Source: Rhodohalobacter sp. SW132
GTDB lineage: Bacteria > Bacteroidota > Rhodothermia > Balneolales > Balneolaceae
Reading direction: 5' to 3'
Assembly (NCBI RefSeq): GCF_003390325.1
Contig: NZ_QUOK01000001.1
Span: 496,001 to 560,000 of the forward strand
Length of the DNA stretch: 64,000 nt
The translations under genes and the position numbers were made by a program. Shown in pieces: positions 44,889 through 54,886 of the stretch (within the stretch, counting starts at the first letter, position 1; each line of letters opens with the position of its first letter). Below the pieces are notes generated by a model. That model was not told the origin of the DNA and ran no database searches. It saw nothing but the letters and a program-made list of their open reading frames with translations.

Positions 44889-46211
44889 TTACACCTGCAC
44901 CATCTTCTGATTATTGCTGAACACGCTTTCAAGGCCTTTTTCAAGCTGGTCGAGCATATGCTCAAACTGGACCATATCCTGCTCAAGCAGTGTGAGCCGC
45001 AGACCTGCAACCGGAGTGTTGAAACCGCTTAAAGGCACTGTGCACACGCCTGTGCCGGCAAGCAGATAATAGGTGAGAAAAAGATCGGGATTGGCCTCTA
45101 AATTATCTGTCCACTTAAGATAAAGAGATCTCTCCACATCACCGAGTAATTCCGGTTTCATATCTGATTTGTGCAGTTCAGAATTAAAATGAATGGCCGC
45201 ATAAAAAGCTCCTTGCCCGCCTTTGCACTCCACATTCTCCAATACATTGATGCGCTCTTTCAGCATGGACATTTTTTTTGCCAGGCTGGAAATCCTGCTA
45301 TCAAGAAATGCGCTGTAGGCAGGGTTTGACATAATCCCCGGAATTACTTTTTGCGGAAGTGTTGTACTGCAAACTTCCGTCATTTTGCACTGATCAATCC
45401 TGTCGCAAAACTCACTGAATTCGTGATCGCTTTTCCGGTTATAGTATTCGAGCCAGCCGCAACGGCTTCCGGGCCAGGGAATCTCTTTGGATATTCCTTT
45501 CATCGCAATACCGGGCACATCACCAATCACTTCAGAGAGCCGGACCATTTTGCCATCGTAAACCAAATTTTCATAAATTTCGTCAGCAATGATGAACAGC
45601 TCGTATTCCCGTGCAATCTGCACCAGTTCCAGTAGAACATTTTTCGAATACACTACTCCCGTGGGGTTATCGGGATTCACAATCAGAATTGCAGAGACAT
45701 CCGGGTTCTCTTCCACAGTTTTTCTGATTTCATCCGGTTGCGGTAACCACCCGCTTGAGGGATCCAGTGTGTAGGTTAGTGGCTGCTTGCGTATCCGGAG
45801 TTTTTCGGCCCCGGTATGGGCCGGATAAGCCGGTGACGGGAGCAGAACCCGTGCGTCATCTGATAAGAGGCTATATAACCTGGCAATTGCATCACCCAAA
45901 CCGTTGAAAAAAGTGATATCATCAGCCGAAATCTGGCATCCGCCGAAATCATTCGTTCGCTGAGCCAGGTATTCGCGTGTATCGGGGAGCCCTTTGGAAT
46001 CGCAATATCCAAATGTTGAATTATCCTGAATTACCTCGGTGATAATGTCTTTCATCCAGTCCGGCAGTCGCATACCTTTCTGAACAGGATCACCAATATT
46101 TTCCCAAATCACAGGATAACCAAGTTTCTCTCTTTCAAAACCCTTCCCTACAATTTGGCGGATTCCGTAGTTGATTTCCGGCAGTCCGGATGGCAAAAGT
46201 GAATTTCTCAT
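44889..46211 (-). CDS. PLP-dependent aminotransferase, class I/II
   Basis: Fold-type I aminotransferase of 440 residues. The substrate/cofactor segments are NGLGDAIARLYSLL, NPDNPTGVVYSKNVLL, FIIADEIYENLVYDG (cofactor Asp and Tyr) and the PLP-lysine region GISKEIPWPGSRCGWLEY; GLRLTLLEQD near the end carries the carboxylate-binding arginine. It belongs with the aspartate/aromatic-type or alanine aminotransferases, but the amino acid is not evident. It is convergent with the MurF-like gene, with only 6 bp between stops. Confidence 0.92.
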   Translation of the reverse strand: MRNSLLPSGLPEINYGIRQIVGKGFEREKLGYPVIWENIGDPVQKGMRLPDWMKDIITEVIQDNSTFGYCDSKGLPDTREYLAQRTNDFGGCQISADDITFFNGLGDAIARLYSLLSDDARVLLPSPAYPAHTGAEKLRIRKQPLTYTLDPSSGWLPQPDEIRKTVEENPDVSAILIVNPDNPTGVVYSKNVLLELVQIAREYELFIIADEIYENLVYDGKMVRLSEVIGDVPGIAMKGISKEIPWPGSRCGWLEYYNRKSDHEFSEFCDRIDQCKMTEVCSTTLPQKVIPGIMSNPAYSAFLDSRISSLAKKMSMLKERINVLENVECKGGQGAFYAAIHFNSELHKSDMKPELLGDVERSLYLKWTDNLEANPDLFLTYYLLAGTGVCTVPLSGFNTPVAGLRLTLLEQDMVQFEHMLDQLEKGLESVFSNNQKMVQV

Positions 46212-46425
46212 AACGGGTCGTAGAATTACATTATTTATTTATGGCTACGGAAACCTCTTAATTATTTCATCAAAAATGAAATTAATAATTAGTAATTAAT
46301 GAAAATAAATGAATTTGTATTAATTATATTCATTTCAAAACTTTTCTTCCTTAATAAATTTAGAAGAAAGGCTTCCTTCCATACATATTAATAGTATCGG
46401 CGATGGCAGAAGTTTCATAACCATA

Positions 46426-46453
46426 AAAAAATAGCCCGCAAAAGCGAGCTATC
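46426..46453 (-). terminator. Intrinsic terminator after the barrel/SPOR gene
   Basis: Read leftward: ATAGCTCGC, loop TTTT, GCGGGCTAT with one mismatch, then seven T. It is about 40 bp beyond the stop of the outer-membrane protein gene. Confidence 0.82.
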
Positions 46454-46494
46454 TATAAAATATAAACCATTTGCTGAGATCAAAAACAGATTAA

Positions 46495-47724
46495 TTACTC
46501 ATCATGTACAATTACAGTTCCTTCATACTGCTCAGCAAGGTGAACCGGGCGTGGAAAGGTAATAATGAAAGCGTCCCCCATCACAGCAGATGCAGTTGGC
46601 AGAATGTTTTGAGCGTTTGAGAATTCATTAAATACACCGATCAGCACTTCATAAAATTGTCTGCGCTGAATAATAAAGACTTCATCAGCCGCATCGTTCA
46701 AATCATCACCAAGTTGTTCACGGAATGAATTGCGAACCTCAATGGCATCGTTAAGGCTCATTGCTGCATAAACTTGTATATAATGACCCGCTGCAACCGT
46801 TCGTCTGATTTCACTTTCGGGGTAACTTACCTCTTCTTCAACATCTTCAACTCGTTCACATAAGCAGTTTGTTTTTGCTTCAAGCGAATCCACACGATCC
46901 TCAAGAGCTGCGAGACGTTCATTCATTTCTGCAAACCTGTCGCTATTATCGCTGTCCAACTGGTTGATTTGATTTTCGAGCGAATCCACACGATCGGAAA
47001 GGTTATCCACATCACGAGCACGGGCAAAAATATCCTCATATTCAGTATCACTGATAGTTCGGGTAGCCGGTCTCAGGTTTACTGGCCTGCGGTCACTGCG
47101 TCCAAAATGAAATCGAATACCACCCGAGGCCATCCCGATTTGGTCATACGGATAACCCTGATTCTGCAGATCGAGATGATTGGAGGAAAGTTTGATTTCG
47201 TGCTGGCCAAAAATCTCAATTCTGTCATTTAACCTGAAAGCGACTCCTAATCCACCAATCAAACTTGCTTCACTTCTGCTAAATTCATCAGCTGGTCCTT
47301 CAGCAGTAAACCAATCCTGTTCGACGCCAAGAATAACATAAGGGTTAACATATTCAGACAATGAACTTCTTCTGTAAAATCGGTTCAGGTTGAATGTATT
47401 TTTAATGGATGCTGTATGAATGGTGGTCTCAAACCCAACACCCTCAAGTGTTGTATAACGATAACCCGTTTCAAGGGACCAGAATGAATTTAGAGCGTAT
47501 CTAATATCTCCACCGGCTGCCCAGCTTGGCTCAGACACCACATTGAAGCGACTTACAAAAATTTGAAGACCGCGGTCATTCTCTCCAAAAACATATCCGC
47601 CATACAGAGATGCACTCCAGCGGTTATACTCTTCAGTATCCGGAGTGGTGGGAACAGTTTGAGCAAATGAGATTAATACTGAAAATTGAAATATCGAAAG
47701 CAACAGTAGTATAATTTTCTTCAT
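46495..47724 (-). CDS. Outer-membrane barrel protein with coiled coil and SPOR-like domain
   Basis: Exported protein of 409 residues (signal MKKIILLLLSIFQFSVLISF, cleavage near AQ). Residues about 30-215 alternate as an eight-stranded-type barrel (YGGYVFGEN, SLETGYRYTTLEG, ending GGIRFHFGR). Residues about 240-300 are a heptad coiled coil (NLSDRVDSLENQINQL, AALEDRVDSLEA). The last 90 residues (AGHYIQVYAAMSLNDAIEVR ... FYEVLIGVFNEFSNA) have the pattern of a SPOR peptidoglycan-binding domain. The order suggests a trimeric protein that anchors the outer membrane to the cell wall, like OmpA but with SPOR in place of the OmpA domain. Confidence 0.8.
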   Translation of the reverse strand: MKKIILLLLSIFQFSVLISFAQTVPTTPDTEEYNRWSASLYGGYVFGENDRGLQIFVSRFNVVSEPSWAAGGDIRYALNSFWSLETGYRYTTLEGVGFETTIHTASIKNTFNLNRFYRRSSLSEYVNPYVILGVEQDWFTAEGPADEFSRSEASLIGGLGVAFRLNDRIEIFGQHEIKLSSNHLDLQNQGYPYDQIGMASGGIRFHFGRSDRRPVNLRPATRTISDTEYEDIFARARDVDNLSDRVDSLENQINQLDSDNSDRFAEMNERLAALEDRVDSLEAKTNCLCERVEDVEEEVSYPESEIRRTVAAGHYIQVYAAMSLNDAIEVRNSFREQLGDDLNDAADEVFIIQRRQFYEVLIGVFNEFSNAQNILPTASAVMGDAFIITFPRPVHLAEQYEGTVIVHDE

Positions 47725-48203
47725 AGTAAATGATCATGTACATTTTTTGAGTTTCTTTTCAAAAAGAAACTTTCTTTATTTATTAGTAAAAGTACCGTCT
47801 ATGTTTTATTTAAAATGTAGAAAAAAATAGAATTACTTCTTAGAAGATACTATTTAGATGTTCTAATTTTCACTGCATTGAAATCGTATTTTTTAAAATT
47901 TCTAATCTGATAAATTCTAATTAAAATATATCACTAACTGTTATTAAATCAGGATTTCAAAGTTCATTTATTAGAGTAACACTTTGCCAAAAATTCACCC
48001 GGCGACTTGTAACCACCCAAACATTAAGATTAATTAATTTTAAAACACCTGTTGATGCTCATACTAACGGCCTAACATCTCCATTGATCTCATATTTCTA
48101 AACTCTGCAGCGCATAGAGCTATCATTCACCTTTTTGAGATCGCCCTCCGTATTGCGATATTCCATTTTACATTTTGCAGAACAATGATCTACAATTAAT
48201 TAA
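47725..48203. other. Divergent intergenic region
   Basis: About 480 bp of AT-rich sequence between the barrel/SPOR gene and hutH. It holds a 10-bp hairpin at 47750-47771 and presumably the promoters of both genes. No gene or RNA recognised. Confidence 0.55.
47750..47771. promoter_or_regulatory. Tight 10-bp inverted repeat in the leader of the barrel/SPOR gene
   Basis: AGTTTCTTTT-CA-AAAAGAAACT, a perfect 10-bp dyad whose near edge is 26 bp upstream of the ATG at 47724. In the message it would form a hairpin just before the start codon, or it may be an operator on DNA. Confidence 0.45.
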
Positions 48204-49706
48204 ATGTACCGTATTTCAATAGCTCAACTTTACAAGGATATTGATACAAGCCTGAAATTTCTCAGGGAGAATTCTGCCACTGTAGCATCCTCCAGAAAAC
48301 GCGTTGAGACTGCCATGGCCGACGGTAGCACCTATTATGGCATAAATACGGGATTCGGCGCTCTTGCCAACCAGCGAATCAGCAATGAAGACCTGAAGCA
48401 GCTTCAAAGAAACCTGATTCTTTCCCATGCAGTGGGTACCGGTGAGCTGATTCCCAAAGAGATCTGCCGGCTGATGCTGCAACTAAAGGTTCACGCACTC
48501 GGCATCGGAAATTCCGGTATCTCTCCGGATACCTTCAAACAACTGCTTCTTTTTCTTGAAAAAGATCTGATCCCGGCCGTTCCGGAAAAAGGAAGCCTGG
48601 GCGCATCGGGTGATCTCGCACCTCTTGCCCATATGTCGCTTCCACTGCTGGGATACGGCGAATTCTGGAATGATGAAGGAACCGGAACCCTGCCTGCAAG
48701 CCGCGTCCTTCAGGAGCACAACCTTGAGCCGATCGACCTTCAGGCTAAAGACGGCCTCTCACTGATTAATGGAACTCAAATGATGAGTGCCTACGGCGCC
48801 TATATTCTTGAAAAATCACTCCGTTTGCAGAAAATGGCAGACCTGATCGGTGCCATGAGCCTCGAAGCGCTTCAGGGGAGCATCACCCCGTTTGACAAAA
48901 GAATTCATGAATTGCGTCCGCATACCGGACAAAAAATAGTCGCCGAAAATGTAAGAAACTTACTCGAAGATAGTGAGATCCTTGAATCCCACCGTCATTG
49001 CGGCAAAGTACAGGATCCCTACTGCCTTCGCTGCATTCCACAAGTTCACGGAGCAAGCCGCAACGCGATCGATCACGCAATCAGCACGGTGGAGACTGAA
49101 ATCAACTCCGTAACCGATAATCCGCTCGTTTTGGAAAATGGCGATATCCTCAGCGGAGGAAATTTCCACGGTCAGCCTCTCGCACTGGTTCTCGATTATT
49201 CTAAAATAGCACTGGCAGAACTGGCCAGTATTTCTGAACGCCGCACCTATCTCCTGCTGGAAGGGCACGACGGATTGCCCAAACTCCTGATGGAAAAGAC
49301 GGGAATTAACTCCGGTTTTATGATTCCACAGTACACATCCGCAGCACTTGTTTCTGAAAATAAAGTATTGGCCCACCCTTCATCGGTCGATTCAATCCCC
49401 ACCAGTCTGGGTCAGGAAGATCACGTGAGTATGGGGAGCATCAGCGCGCTGCACCTCTACAAAATTTTAGAAAATGTGGAGCAGGTGTTAGCGATTGAAT
49501 TATTTACAGCTGCCCAGGCACTTGATTTCAGAAAACCGCTGCGGCCGGGCAAAGGAGTTGAAACTGCGCACGCTTACATCCGCTCTGCGATCCCGCACGC
49601 TACAGAAGATCACTTTTTTAAAGATGAGATCACTGTTGCTGCCGATATCGTATCCGGGGGCGACTTGTTGACAGAAATCGAAAATCAGTCCATTTCCCTG
49701 CGTTAA
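48204..49706 (+). CDS. hutH: Histidine ammonia-lyase
   Basis: First enzyme of histidine breakdown: removes ammonia to give urocanate. The protein is 500 residues, the usual length. The self-formed MIO cofactor triad is Ala134-Ser135-Gly136 in GSLGASGDLAPLAHM. Other marks are YYGINTGFGALANQ with the catalytic tyrosine, NGTQMMSAY, QDPYCLRCIPQVHGA and TDNPLVLENGDILSGGNFHG. It begins the rightward hut cluster. No hutC or hutP regulator gene is visible. Confidence 0.98.
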   Translation: MYRISIAQLYKDIDTSLKFLRENSATVASSRKRVETAMADGSTYYGINTGFGALANQRISNEDLKQLQRNLILSHAVGTGELIPKEICRLMLQLKVHALGIGNSGISPDTFKQLLLFLEKDLIPAVPEKGSLGASGDLAPLAHMSLPLLGYGEFWNDEGTGTLPASRVLQEHNLEPIDLQAKDGLSLINGTQMMSAYGAYILEKSLRLQKMADLIGAMSLEALQGSITPFDKRIHELRPHTGQKIVAENVRNLLEDSEILESHRHCGKVQDPYCLRCIPQVHGASRNAIDHAISTVETEINSVTDNPLVLENGDILSGGNFHGQPLALVLDYSKIALAELASISERRTYLLLEGHDGLPKLLMEKTGINSGFMIPQYTSAALVSENKVLAHPSSVDSIPTSLGQEDHVSMGSISALHLYKILENVEQVLAIELFTAAQALDFRKPLRPGKGVETAHAYIRSAIPHATEDHFFKDEITVAADIVSGGDLLTEIENQSISLR

Positions 49707-49778
49707 TCCACGGAGATTTAGGTTTTTTTCATTATTCTGCCTTCAGCTGATAATATGTCTGATTGAGATCAAACCAAC

Positions 49779-51962
49779 ATGACCCGATTCCTTCTATTTC
49801 TCCTGCTGTCTCTTCTTTTTTCGGGCTGTTACTCTGCCGCTGACACAGAACAACAGAACCATGACCGGATGGTCGCTGTACTCGACAGCATTAACACCGA
49901 TGCCAAAAACGATCCCCTGAAATATTTCTATGCCAACGAGTATCGAATCGCCTTCCTTGATTCCATTGTTCAGGCCAACCCGGGGGATGTCCGCCTGATG
50001 TATCATTTTGCTCTTGAGCATCAAAACTCCGCGAATGTTGAAAACTCCATCCCGATATTGAAAGAGCTTGAGGAGCTGGTTCCCGATCAGAATTCTCAGC
50101 AGATAATCTGGGAGGCACTGGCAATCAGCTATTTAAGGCAGGCTGAAGTTCAAAACTGCCTGGAAAATTACACACCTGCAAACTGTATCCTCCCGTTTGA
50201 TGAAGATGCCATTCATGCAGAAAAAATGTATATCGAATCATCGCGGGAGTATCTCGAGAAGCTGCTTGATGCCGATCCGGAAAATTACAGCTATCACTGG
50301 ATGTATAATATCGCACATATTGCCGGAGGCAGTTATCCGGACCAGGTGAATCGTGATTTTTTAATTCCGGGATTGCAGGATTCCGAAACTCTGCCGGATG
50401 GTTTAAATGCCCCGCAATTCAGAGATATTGGCATGATGAGCGGTTCGGGAGATAACCGGATTTCAGGCAGTTCATGTGTGGATGATTTCAACGGAAACGG
50501 CCACCTCGATATTTTTGCAACATCGTACGGATTTGGTGAAAATGTAACCCTGTATATTTCTGATGAAAACGGAAATTTTTCTGATCAAACTGCCTCTGCC
50601 GGCCTCAATGGCATAACAGGCGGACTTAACGTGGAGTGCGCCGACGTCAACAACAGCGGATTCACTGATATTTTAATCCTCCGTGGAGCCTGGCTCGGTG
50701 AGAATGGAACACATCCTAATTCGCTTCTTCGAAATAACGGTGACGGCACATTTACCGACATCACCTATTCATCCGGGCTTTTTGAAACATTACCCACCCA
50801 GGTCGCTGCGTTTGCAGATATCAACCGAAACGGGCACCTCGATCTATTCATTGGAAATGAATCAGCCTCGGGATGGCAAAATATTTTTTCGGGCGGAAGC
50901 GGACAATCTCCACCCTATCCTTCCGCAATTTTCCTGAATAACGGAAATGAAACCTTCACTCGTCACGATTCACTTTCCGGTTTTCACGTTGATGCATTCG
51001 TCAAAGGGGCTTCCTGGGGTGATATCAACGGTGACGGCTACCCGGATCTTTTTATTTCCGTGATGGGTGGCAAAAACCTGCTCTTTGTTCATCGCGGCTT
51101 AGATGAAAACCAGCTTCCGGTTTTTGAAGAAATTGGTGAAAAAGCCGGTGTTCAGAATCCTCAATTCAGCTTTCCAGCGTGGTTTTTTGATTTCAATAAT
51201 AACGGCCTGGATGATCTTTTCATCGCCACGTATGATGTGAGGGCTATCAACCGGGTGGCAGATGAAGTCGCCCGTGAGAAACTTGGACTGGAAACATCCA
51301 CGGAGTATTCCCGGCTCTACAAAAATTTAGGAGACGAAACCTTCCTGGATATCACCGAACATACCGGGCTAAACACAGTGATGTTCGGGATGGGCGCCAA
51401 CTTCGCAGACCTGAACAACAACGGCTATCCTGATATCTACATCGGGACCGGCGCTCCGGATCTATCATCTATCATTCCAAACCGCCTTTTTCTGAATCAC
51501 AACGGGGAATCATTTCATGAATCAACCGCATTGAGCAGAGTTGGGCATCTGCAAAAAGGTCACGGCGTTTCGATGGCGGATTTTAAAAACAATGGCCGGA
51601 TCGATATATACACCGTTCTCGGCGGTGCGGTGGAAGGAGATTTTTATCACAACGCACTGTTTGAAAACAGAAGTGATCACGGCAACTGGCTGGCAATTGA
51701 GCTGGAAGGCACTTCATCAAACCGCCAGGCGATCGGAACAAAAGTTGAAGCGGTCATTTCTGATGGAAATGAACTTCGTAGTCTGCACCGTACCGTTTCT
51801 ACCGGAGGCTCATTTGGAGCAAACCATACTCGCGTACATTTTGGGCTTGATCAATCGACTCAAGTCAATGAAATCATCATCCGGTGGGCTGGGTCGGATG
51901 ATGTTCAGACAATCGACCGCCCTGAAATCAACACGCTTCATCATATTCGCCAATCGCATTAA
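49779..51962 (+). CDS. FG-GAP/VCBS-repeat ASPIC/UnbV lipoprotein (CRTAC1-like) in the hut cluster
   Basis: Lipoprotein of 727 residues (lipobox LFSGC). The N-terminal 170 residues are helical and TPR-like. Then come at least seven calcium-type FG-GAP repeats such as DDFNGNGHLDIFATS, GDINGDGYPDLFISV and ADLNNNGYPDIYIG, which form a beta-propeller. The last 100 residues match the ASPIC/UnbV domain (GNWLAIELEGTSSNRQAIGT, VHFGLDQSTQVNEIIIRW). It is probably on the outer membrane. It starts 72 bp after hutH and ends 93 bp before hutU, so it is likely co-transcribed; its part in histidine use is unknown. Confidence 0.92.
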   Translation: MTRFLLFLLLSLLFSGCYSAADTEQQNHDRMVAVLDSINTDAKNDPLKYFYANEYRIAFLDSIVQANPGDVRLMYHFALEHQNSANVENSIPILKELEELVPDQNSQQIIWEALAISYLRQAEVQNCLENYTPANCILPFDEDAIHAEKMYIESSREYLEKLLDADPENYSYHWMYNIAHIAGGSYPDQVNRDFLIPGLQDSETLPDGLNAPQFRDIGMMSGSGDNRISGSSCVDDFNGNGHLDIFATSYGFGENVTLYISDENGNFSDQTASAGLNGITGGLNVECADVNNSGFTDILILRGAWLGENGTHPNSLLRNNGDGTFTDITYSSGLFETLPTQVAAFADINRNGHLDLFIGNESASGWQNIFSGGSGQSPPYPSAIFLNNGNETFTRHDSLSGFHVDAFVKGASWGDINGDGYPDLFISVMGGKNLLFVHRGLDENQLPVFEEIGEKAGVQNPQFSFPAWFFDFNNNGLDDLFIATYDVRAINRVADEVAREKLGLETSTEYSRLYKNLGDETFLDITEHTGLNTVMFGMGANFADLNNNGYPDIYIGTGAPDLSSIIPNRLFLNHNGESFHESTALSRVGHLQKGHGVSMADFKNNGRIDIYTVLGGAVEGDFYHNALFENRSDHGNWLAIELEGTSSNRQAIGTKVEAVISDGNELRSLHRTVSTGGSFGANHTRVHFGLDQSTQVNEIIIRWAGSDDVQTIDRPEINTLHHIRQSH

Positions 51963-52055
51963 TCGTTTAATTTTAGGTGCAATGAGTAAGGTGTTTTGTG
52001 ATTGACATCCCCTCTCAATCTGATGTACATTACTGATGGTATCTAAATTAAATCT

Positions 52056-53726
52056 ATGGGAGCCATGAAAAAACCGGTCAAAAACATACGCGCACCACAC
52101 GGAACTGATCTGAATTGCAAAGGGTGGCACCAGGAGGCCGCCATGCGGATGCTGATGAATAATCTTGATCCGGATGTGGCCGAACGTCCCGACGAACTGA
52201 TTGTTTATGGCGGGGGCGGAAAAGCGGCACGAAACTGGGAGAGTTATCGCAAAATCATCGAAACCCTGAAGAGGCTTGAAAATGATGAAACGCTGCTCAT
52301 CCAGAGCGGAAAGCCTGTAGGTGTGTTCCGGACGCATGAGGAAGCTCCGCGGGTGCTTTTGGCAAATTCACATCTCGTGCCGCGGTGGGCCAACTGGGAT
52401 GAGTTTCGAAAGCTTGACAAAATGGGGCTGACCATGTACGGCCAGATGACCGCCGGTTCCTGGATCTACATCGGCTCGCAGGGAATTGTGCAGGGCACAT
52501 ACGAAACGTTTGCAGAATGCGCACGACAGCATTTTGATGGATCAATGAAAGGAAAACTCGTAGTCACGGCCGGACTTGGCGGTATGGGCGGAGCACAGCC
52601 GCTGGCAGCGACAATGAACGGCGCAGCATTTTTAGGAATCGAAGTGGATGAAAGCCGGATCGACATGCGGATCAAAACCGGTTATTGCGACCTGAAATGT
52701 ACCGATCTGGATGAAGCTCTCGAAAAAGTACTGGAAGCGAAAGAGAAAGGTGAAGCCCTTTCAGTTGGCCTGTTGGGCAATGTGGCTGAAATTCTGCCAA
52801 AACTCCTCGAACGGGATGTCAATCCTGATGTGCTTACCGATCAAACCTCTGCTCACGATCTCCAGCTCGGCTACATTCCCGCCGGGTATTCACTGGATGA
52901 AGCCGCCAAAAAACGGGAATCGAATCCGGATGAGTATCAAAAAGATGTACTCGATTCAATGGTCACGCATGTGGGAACCATGCTGAAAATGCAGGAACGC
53001 GGAGCTGTCACGTTTGATTACGGGAACAATATCCGCGGCCAGGTTGCTGATCACCGTGGAATGAAGGAGGCATTCGACTTTCCTGGTTTTGTACCCGCCT
53101 ATATCCGCCCGCTTTTCTGCAAAGGTTCAGGTCCGTTTCGTTGGGCGGCACTCTCGGGTGATCCGAACGATATCGCCGTGACCGACAAAGCCCTGCTCGA
53201 AACCTTTCCTGAAAAAGAAGCGCTGCATCGGTGGATTCATCATGCACAGGAAAAAATTCATTTCCAGGGATTGCCGGCGCGAATCTGCTGGCTGGAATAT
53301 GGCGAACGTGCCGAAATGGGGCTCAAATTCAACTGGCTGGTCAAAAAAGGGAAAGTGAAGGCTCCGATTGTGATCGGCCGTGATCACCTCGATACCGGAT
53401 CAGTAGCCTCTCCCAACCGCGAAACCGAATCGATGAAAGACGGCTCTGATGCCATTGCCGACTGGCCGCTGCTCAACGCCATGCTCAATACCGCAAGCGG
53501 AGCGAGCTGGGTGAGCCTGCATCACGGAGGCGGAGTTGGAATCGGTTATTCCATCCACGCCGGAATGGTATGTGTAGCGGATGGCACCAAAATGGCCGAT
53601 CGAAGATTGGAACGCGTACTGACGAACGATCCCGGCAGCGGAGTCATGCGTCACGCCGATGCGGGTTATGAACTGGCAGAGCAGATCGCAAGAGAACGGG
53701 GTATAGATTTGCCGATGATTACGTAA
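52056..53726 (+). CDS. hutU: Urocanate hydratase
   Basis: Second histidine-degradation enzyme: hydrates urocanate to imidazolone propionate using tightly bound NAD+. The 556 residues match the family throughout: [13 protein letters not shown] near the N-terminus, [15 protein letters not shown] (NAD loop), [18 protein letters not shown], and the conserved cysteine near residue 411 in [15 protein letters not shown]. An ATG nine bases downstream (MKKPVKN) is an alternative start. A GC-rich hairpin follows the stop. Confidence 0.98.
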   Translation: MGAMKKPVKNIRAPHGTDLNCKGWHQEAAMRMLMNNLDPDVAERPDELIVYGGGGKAARNWESYRKIIETLKRLENDETLLIQSGKPVGVFRTHEEAPRVLLANSHLVPRWANWDEFRKLDKMGLTMYGQMTAGSWIYIGSQGIVQGTYETFAECARQHFDGSMKGKLVVTAGLGGMGGAQPLAATMNGAAFLGIEVDESRIDMRIKTGYCDLKCTDLDEALEKVLEAKEKGEALSVGLLGNVAEILPKLLERDVNPDVLTDQTSAHDLQLGYIPAGYSLDEAAKKRESNPDEYQKDVLDSMVTHVGTMLKMQERGAVTFDYGNNIRGQVADHRGMKEAFDFPGFVPAYIRPLFCKGSGPFRWAALSGDPNDIAVTDKALLETFPEKEALHRWIHHAQEKIHFQGLPARICWLEYGERAEMGLKFNWLVKKGKVKAPIVIGRDHLDTGSVASPNRETESMKDGSDAIADWPLLNAMLNTASGASWVSLHHGGGVGIGYSIHAGMVCVADGTKMADRRLERVLTNDPGSGVMRHADAGYELAEQIARERGIDLPMIT

Positions 53727-53727
53727 C

Positions 53728-53744
53728 GCGGATCGCCGATCCGC
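53728..53744. repeat. GC-rich 7-bp hairpin after hutU
   Basis: GCGGATC-GCC-GATCCGC directly after the hutU stop. It shares the GCGGRTC-N3-GAYCCGC form with the hairpin at 42061-42077. No T-tract follows. Confidence 0.6.
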
Positions 53745-53838
53745 TAAAATAGAAAAGAAGCACCCTCTCTTTTTAGTTGTTTAGAAAAAACTTCATAACA
53801 AGTTGTGATCAAATTTGTAGATGATACTGTCACTTCTA

Positions 53839-54387
53839 TTAATCAGAGTTCACATCAAAAACAGGGAGTTCAATTTCAACGATTTCGCCTGAAACCCGTT
53901 GAACCTTTGCCCCCAAACCGATCAGCCACTTTACCAGCTTGCGCCGTTCGGTGTGCAGGTAAATTTTAAATGAACGGATTCCGCGGTCATATGCCAGCCG
54001 GTGAAGCTCATTCATCAGGATGGTTCCGATTCCCTGCCTTTGATATTCATCGAGTACCGTGATGGCCATTTCAGCCATCGATGGATTTTGCTTCAGGCGA
54101 ATATATCGCGCCACTCCTATTCCCGGTTTTTCATTGTTATCAAGATCAATCGCCCCGATCGCAACATGGTTTTCCTGATCAACTTCCGTAAAATAACCCA
54201 GGTCGTGTTCACTCAGCTCATACAATGGACTGTGAAACCGGTAGTAAGTCGATTGCTGAGATAATCGTTTGATTCCGCTTCTAAAGTGATATTTATCATC
54301 AGGTGTAATGCCCCGAACGAGCAGACGCCTGCCATTATGAAGCGTAAAATAGCGGGGTGATATTTCTATGTTTGTATCATGAGCCAT
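53839..54387 (-). CDS. GNAT-family N-acetyltransferase
   Basis: Acetyltransferase of 182 residues. The N-terminal part (LLVRGITPDDKYHFRSGIKR and STYYRFHSP) resembles the GNAT domains appended to protein-lysine acetyltransferases of the Pat/AcuA type. The acetyl-CoA site reads VLDEYQRQGIGTILMNELHR (Q/RxxGxG/A). The C-terminal strand is LVKWLIGLGAKVQRV. It is transcribed against the hut genes and splits the cluster. A stand-alone protein or small-molecule acetyltransferase; substrate unknown. Confidence 0.9.
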   Translation of the reverse strand: MAHDTNIEISPRYFTLHNGRRLLVRGITPDDKYHFRSGIKRLSQQSTYYRFHSPLYELSEHDLGYFTEVDQENHVAIGAIDLDNNEKPGIGVARYIRLKQNPSMAEMAITVLDEYQRQGIGTILMNELHRLAYDRGIRSFKIYLHTERRKLVKWLIGLGAKVQRVSGEIVEIELPVFDVNSD

Positions 54388-54632
54388 CCGGTTGTTATGA
54401 TAGATAAAATTTTTAAAAATTGAAGTCTCAACCTGAATTTACTCTATCCAAAATGCAGGTAAGGTTTAAATCTTAACTTTATGTTCAAGTTTTGTATAAT
54501 TTGAATTCAATTGAAGAGTAAAAATTGGTTAGAAGCTCTCCATATTCAATATTTTCAGCATTGAAAATGATAGTAGTATAAGATGATAGGCGTGCATTTA
54601 CATTGTCGAAATTAATCCCGGATCTGTTTTAT

Positions 54633-54718
54633 CGCTGATTTACGCTGTGTATATCGCGGAGTGTCGCTGAAATATTCTTAACCAAAAAAAGTATTAACTG
54701 CGAAAATCAGCGGATTAA
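54633..54718 (+). repeat. 86-bp dispersed repeat, copy 2
   Basis: This begins CGCTGATTTACGCTGTGTAT and ends TGCGAAAATCAGCGGATTAA. It has the same orientation and length as the copy at 12486-12570, with conserved flanks and a divergent centre. Confidence 0.7.
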
Positions 54719-54843
54719 TCAGCGCTACTCTGCGTGAATAAAATAAAAGCCGTAAATACAATTAACCTTTAACCTTATTGGAACCAACGTTTTCGGCCGT
54801 TGTGATAAATTCATGATAAACAGTTGTACATTAAAGTATTGAA

Positions 54844-54863
54844 ATCGAGGTAGCCGGCTCGAT
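54844..54863. promoter_or_regulatory. Dyad upstream of hutI
   Basis: ATCGAG-N8-CTCGAT, centred about 33 bp upstream of the hutI ATG. Size and place suit a repressor or activator site, but no consensus is recognised. Confidence 0.3.
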
Positions 54864-54886
54864 CAAATATAATTTCATAAGCGCTC

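Larger units (their letters stand above)
54388..54886. other. Intergenic region with 86-bp repeat and operator-like dyad
   Basis: About 500 bp between the divergent GNAT gene and hutI. It holds the second copy of the dispersed repeat (54633-54718) and a dyad at 54844-54863. No gene seen. Confidence 0.65.
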
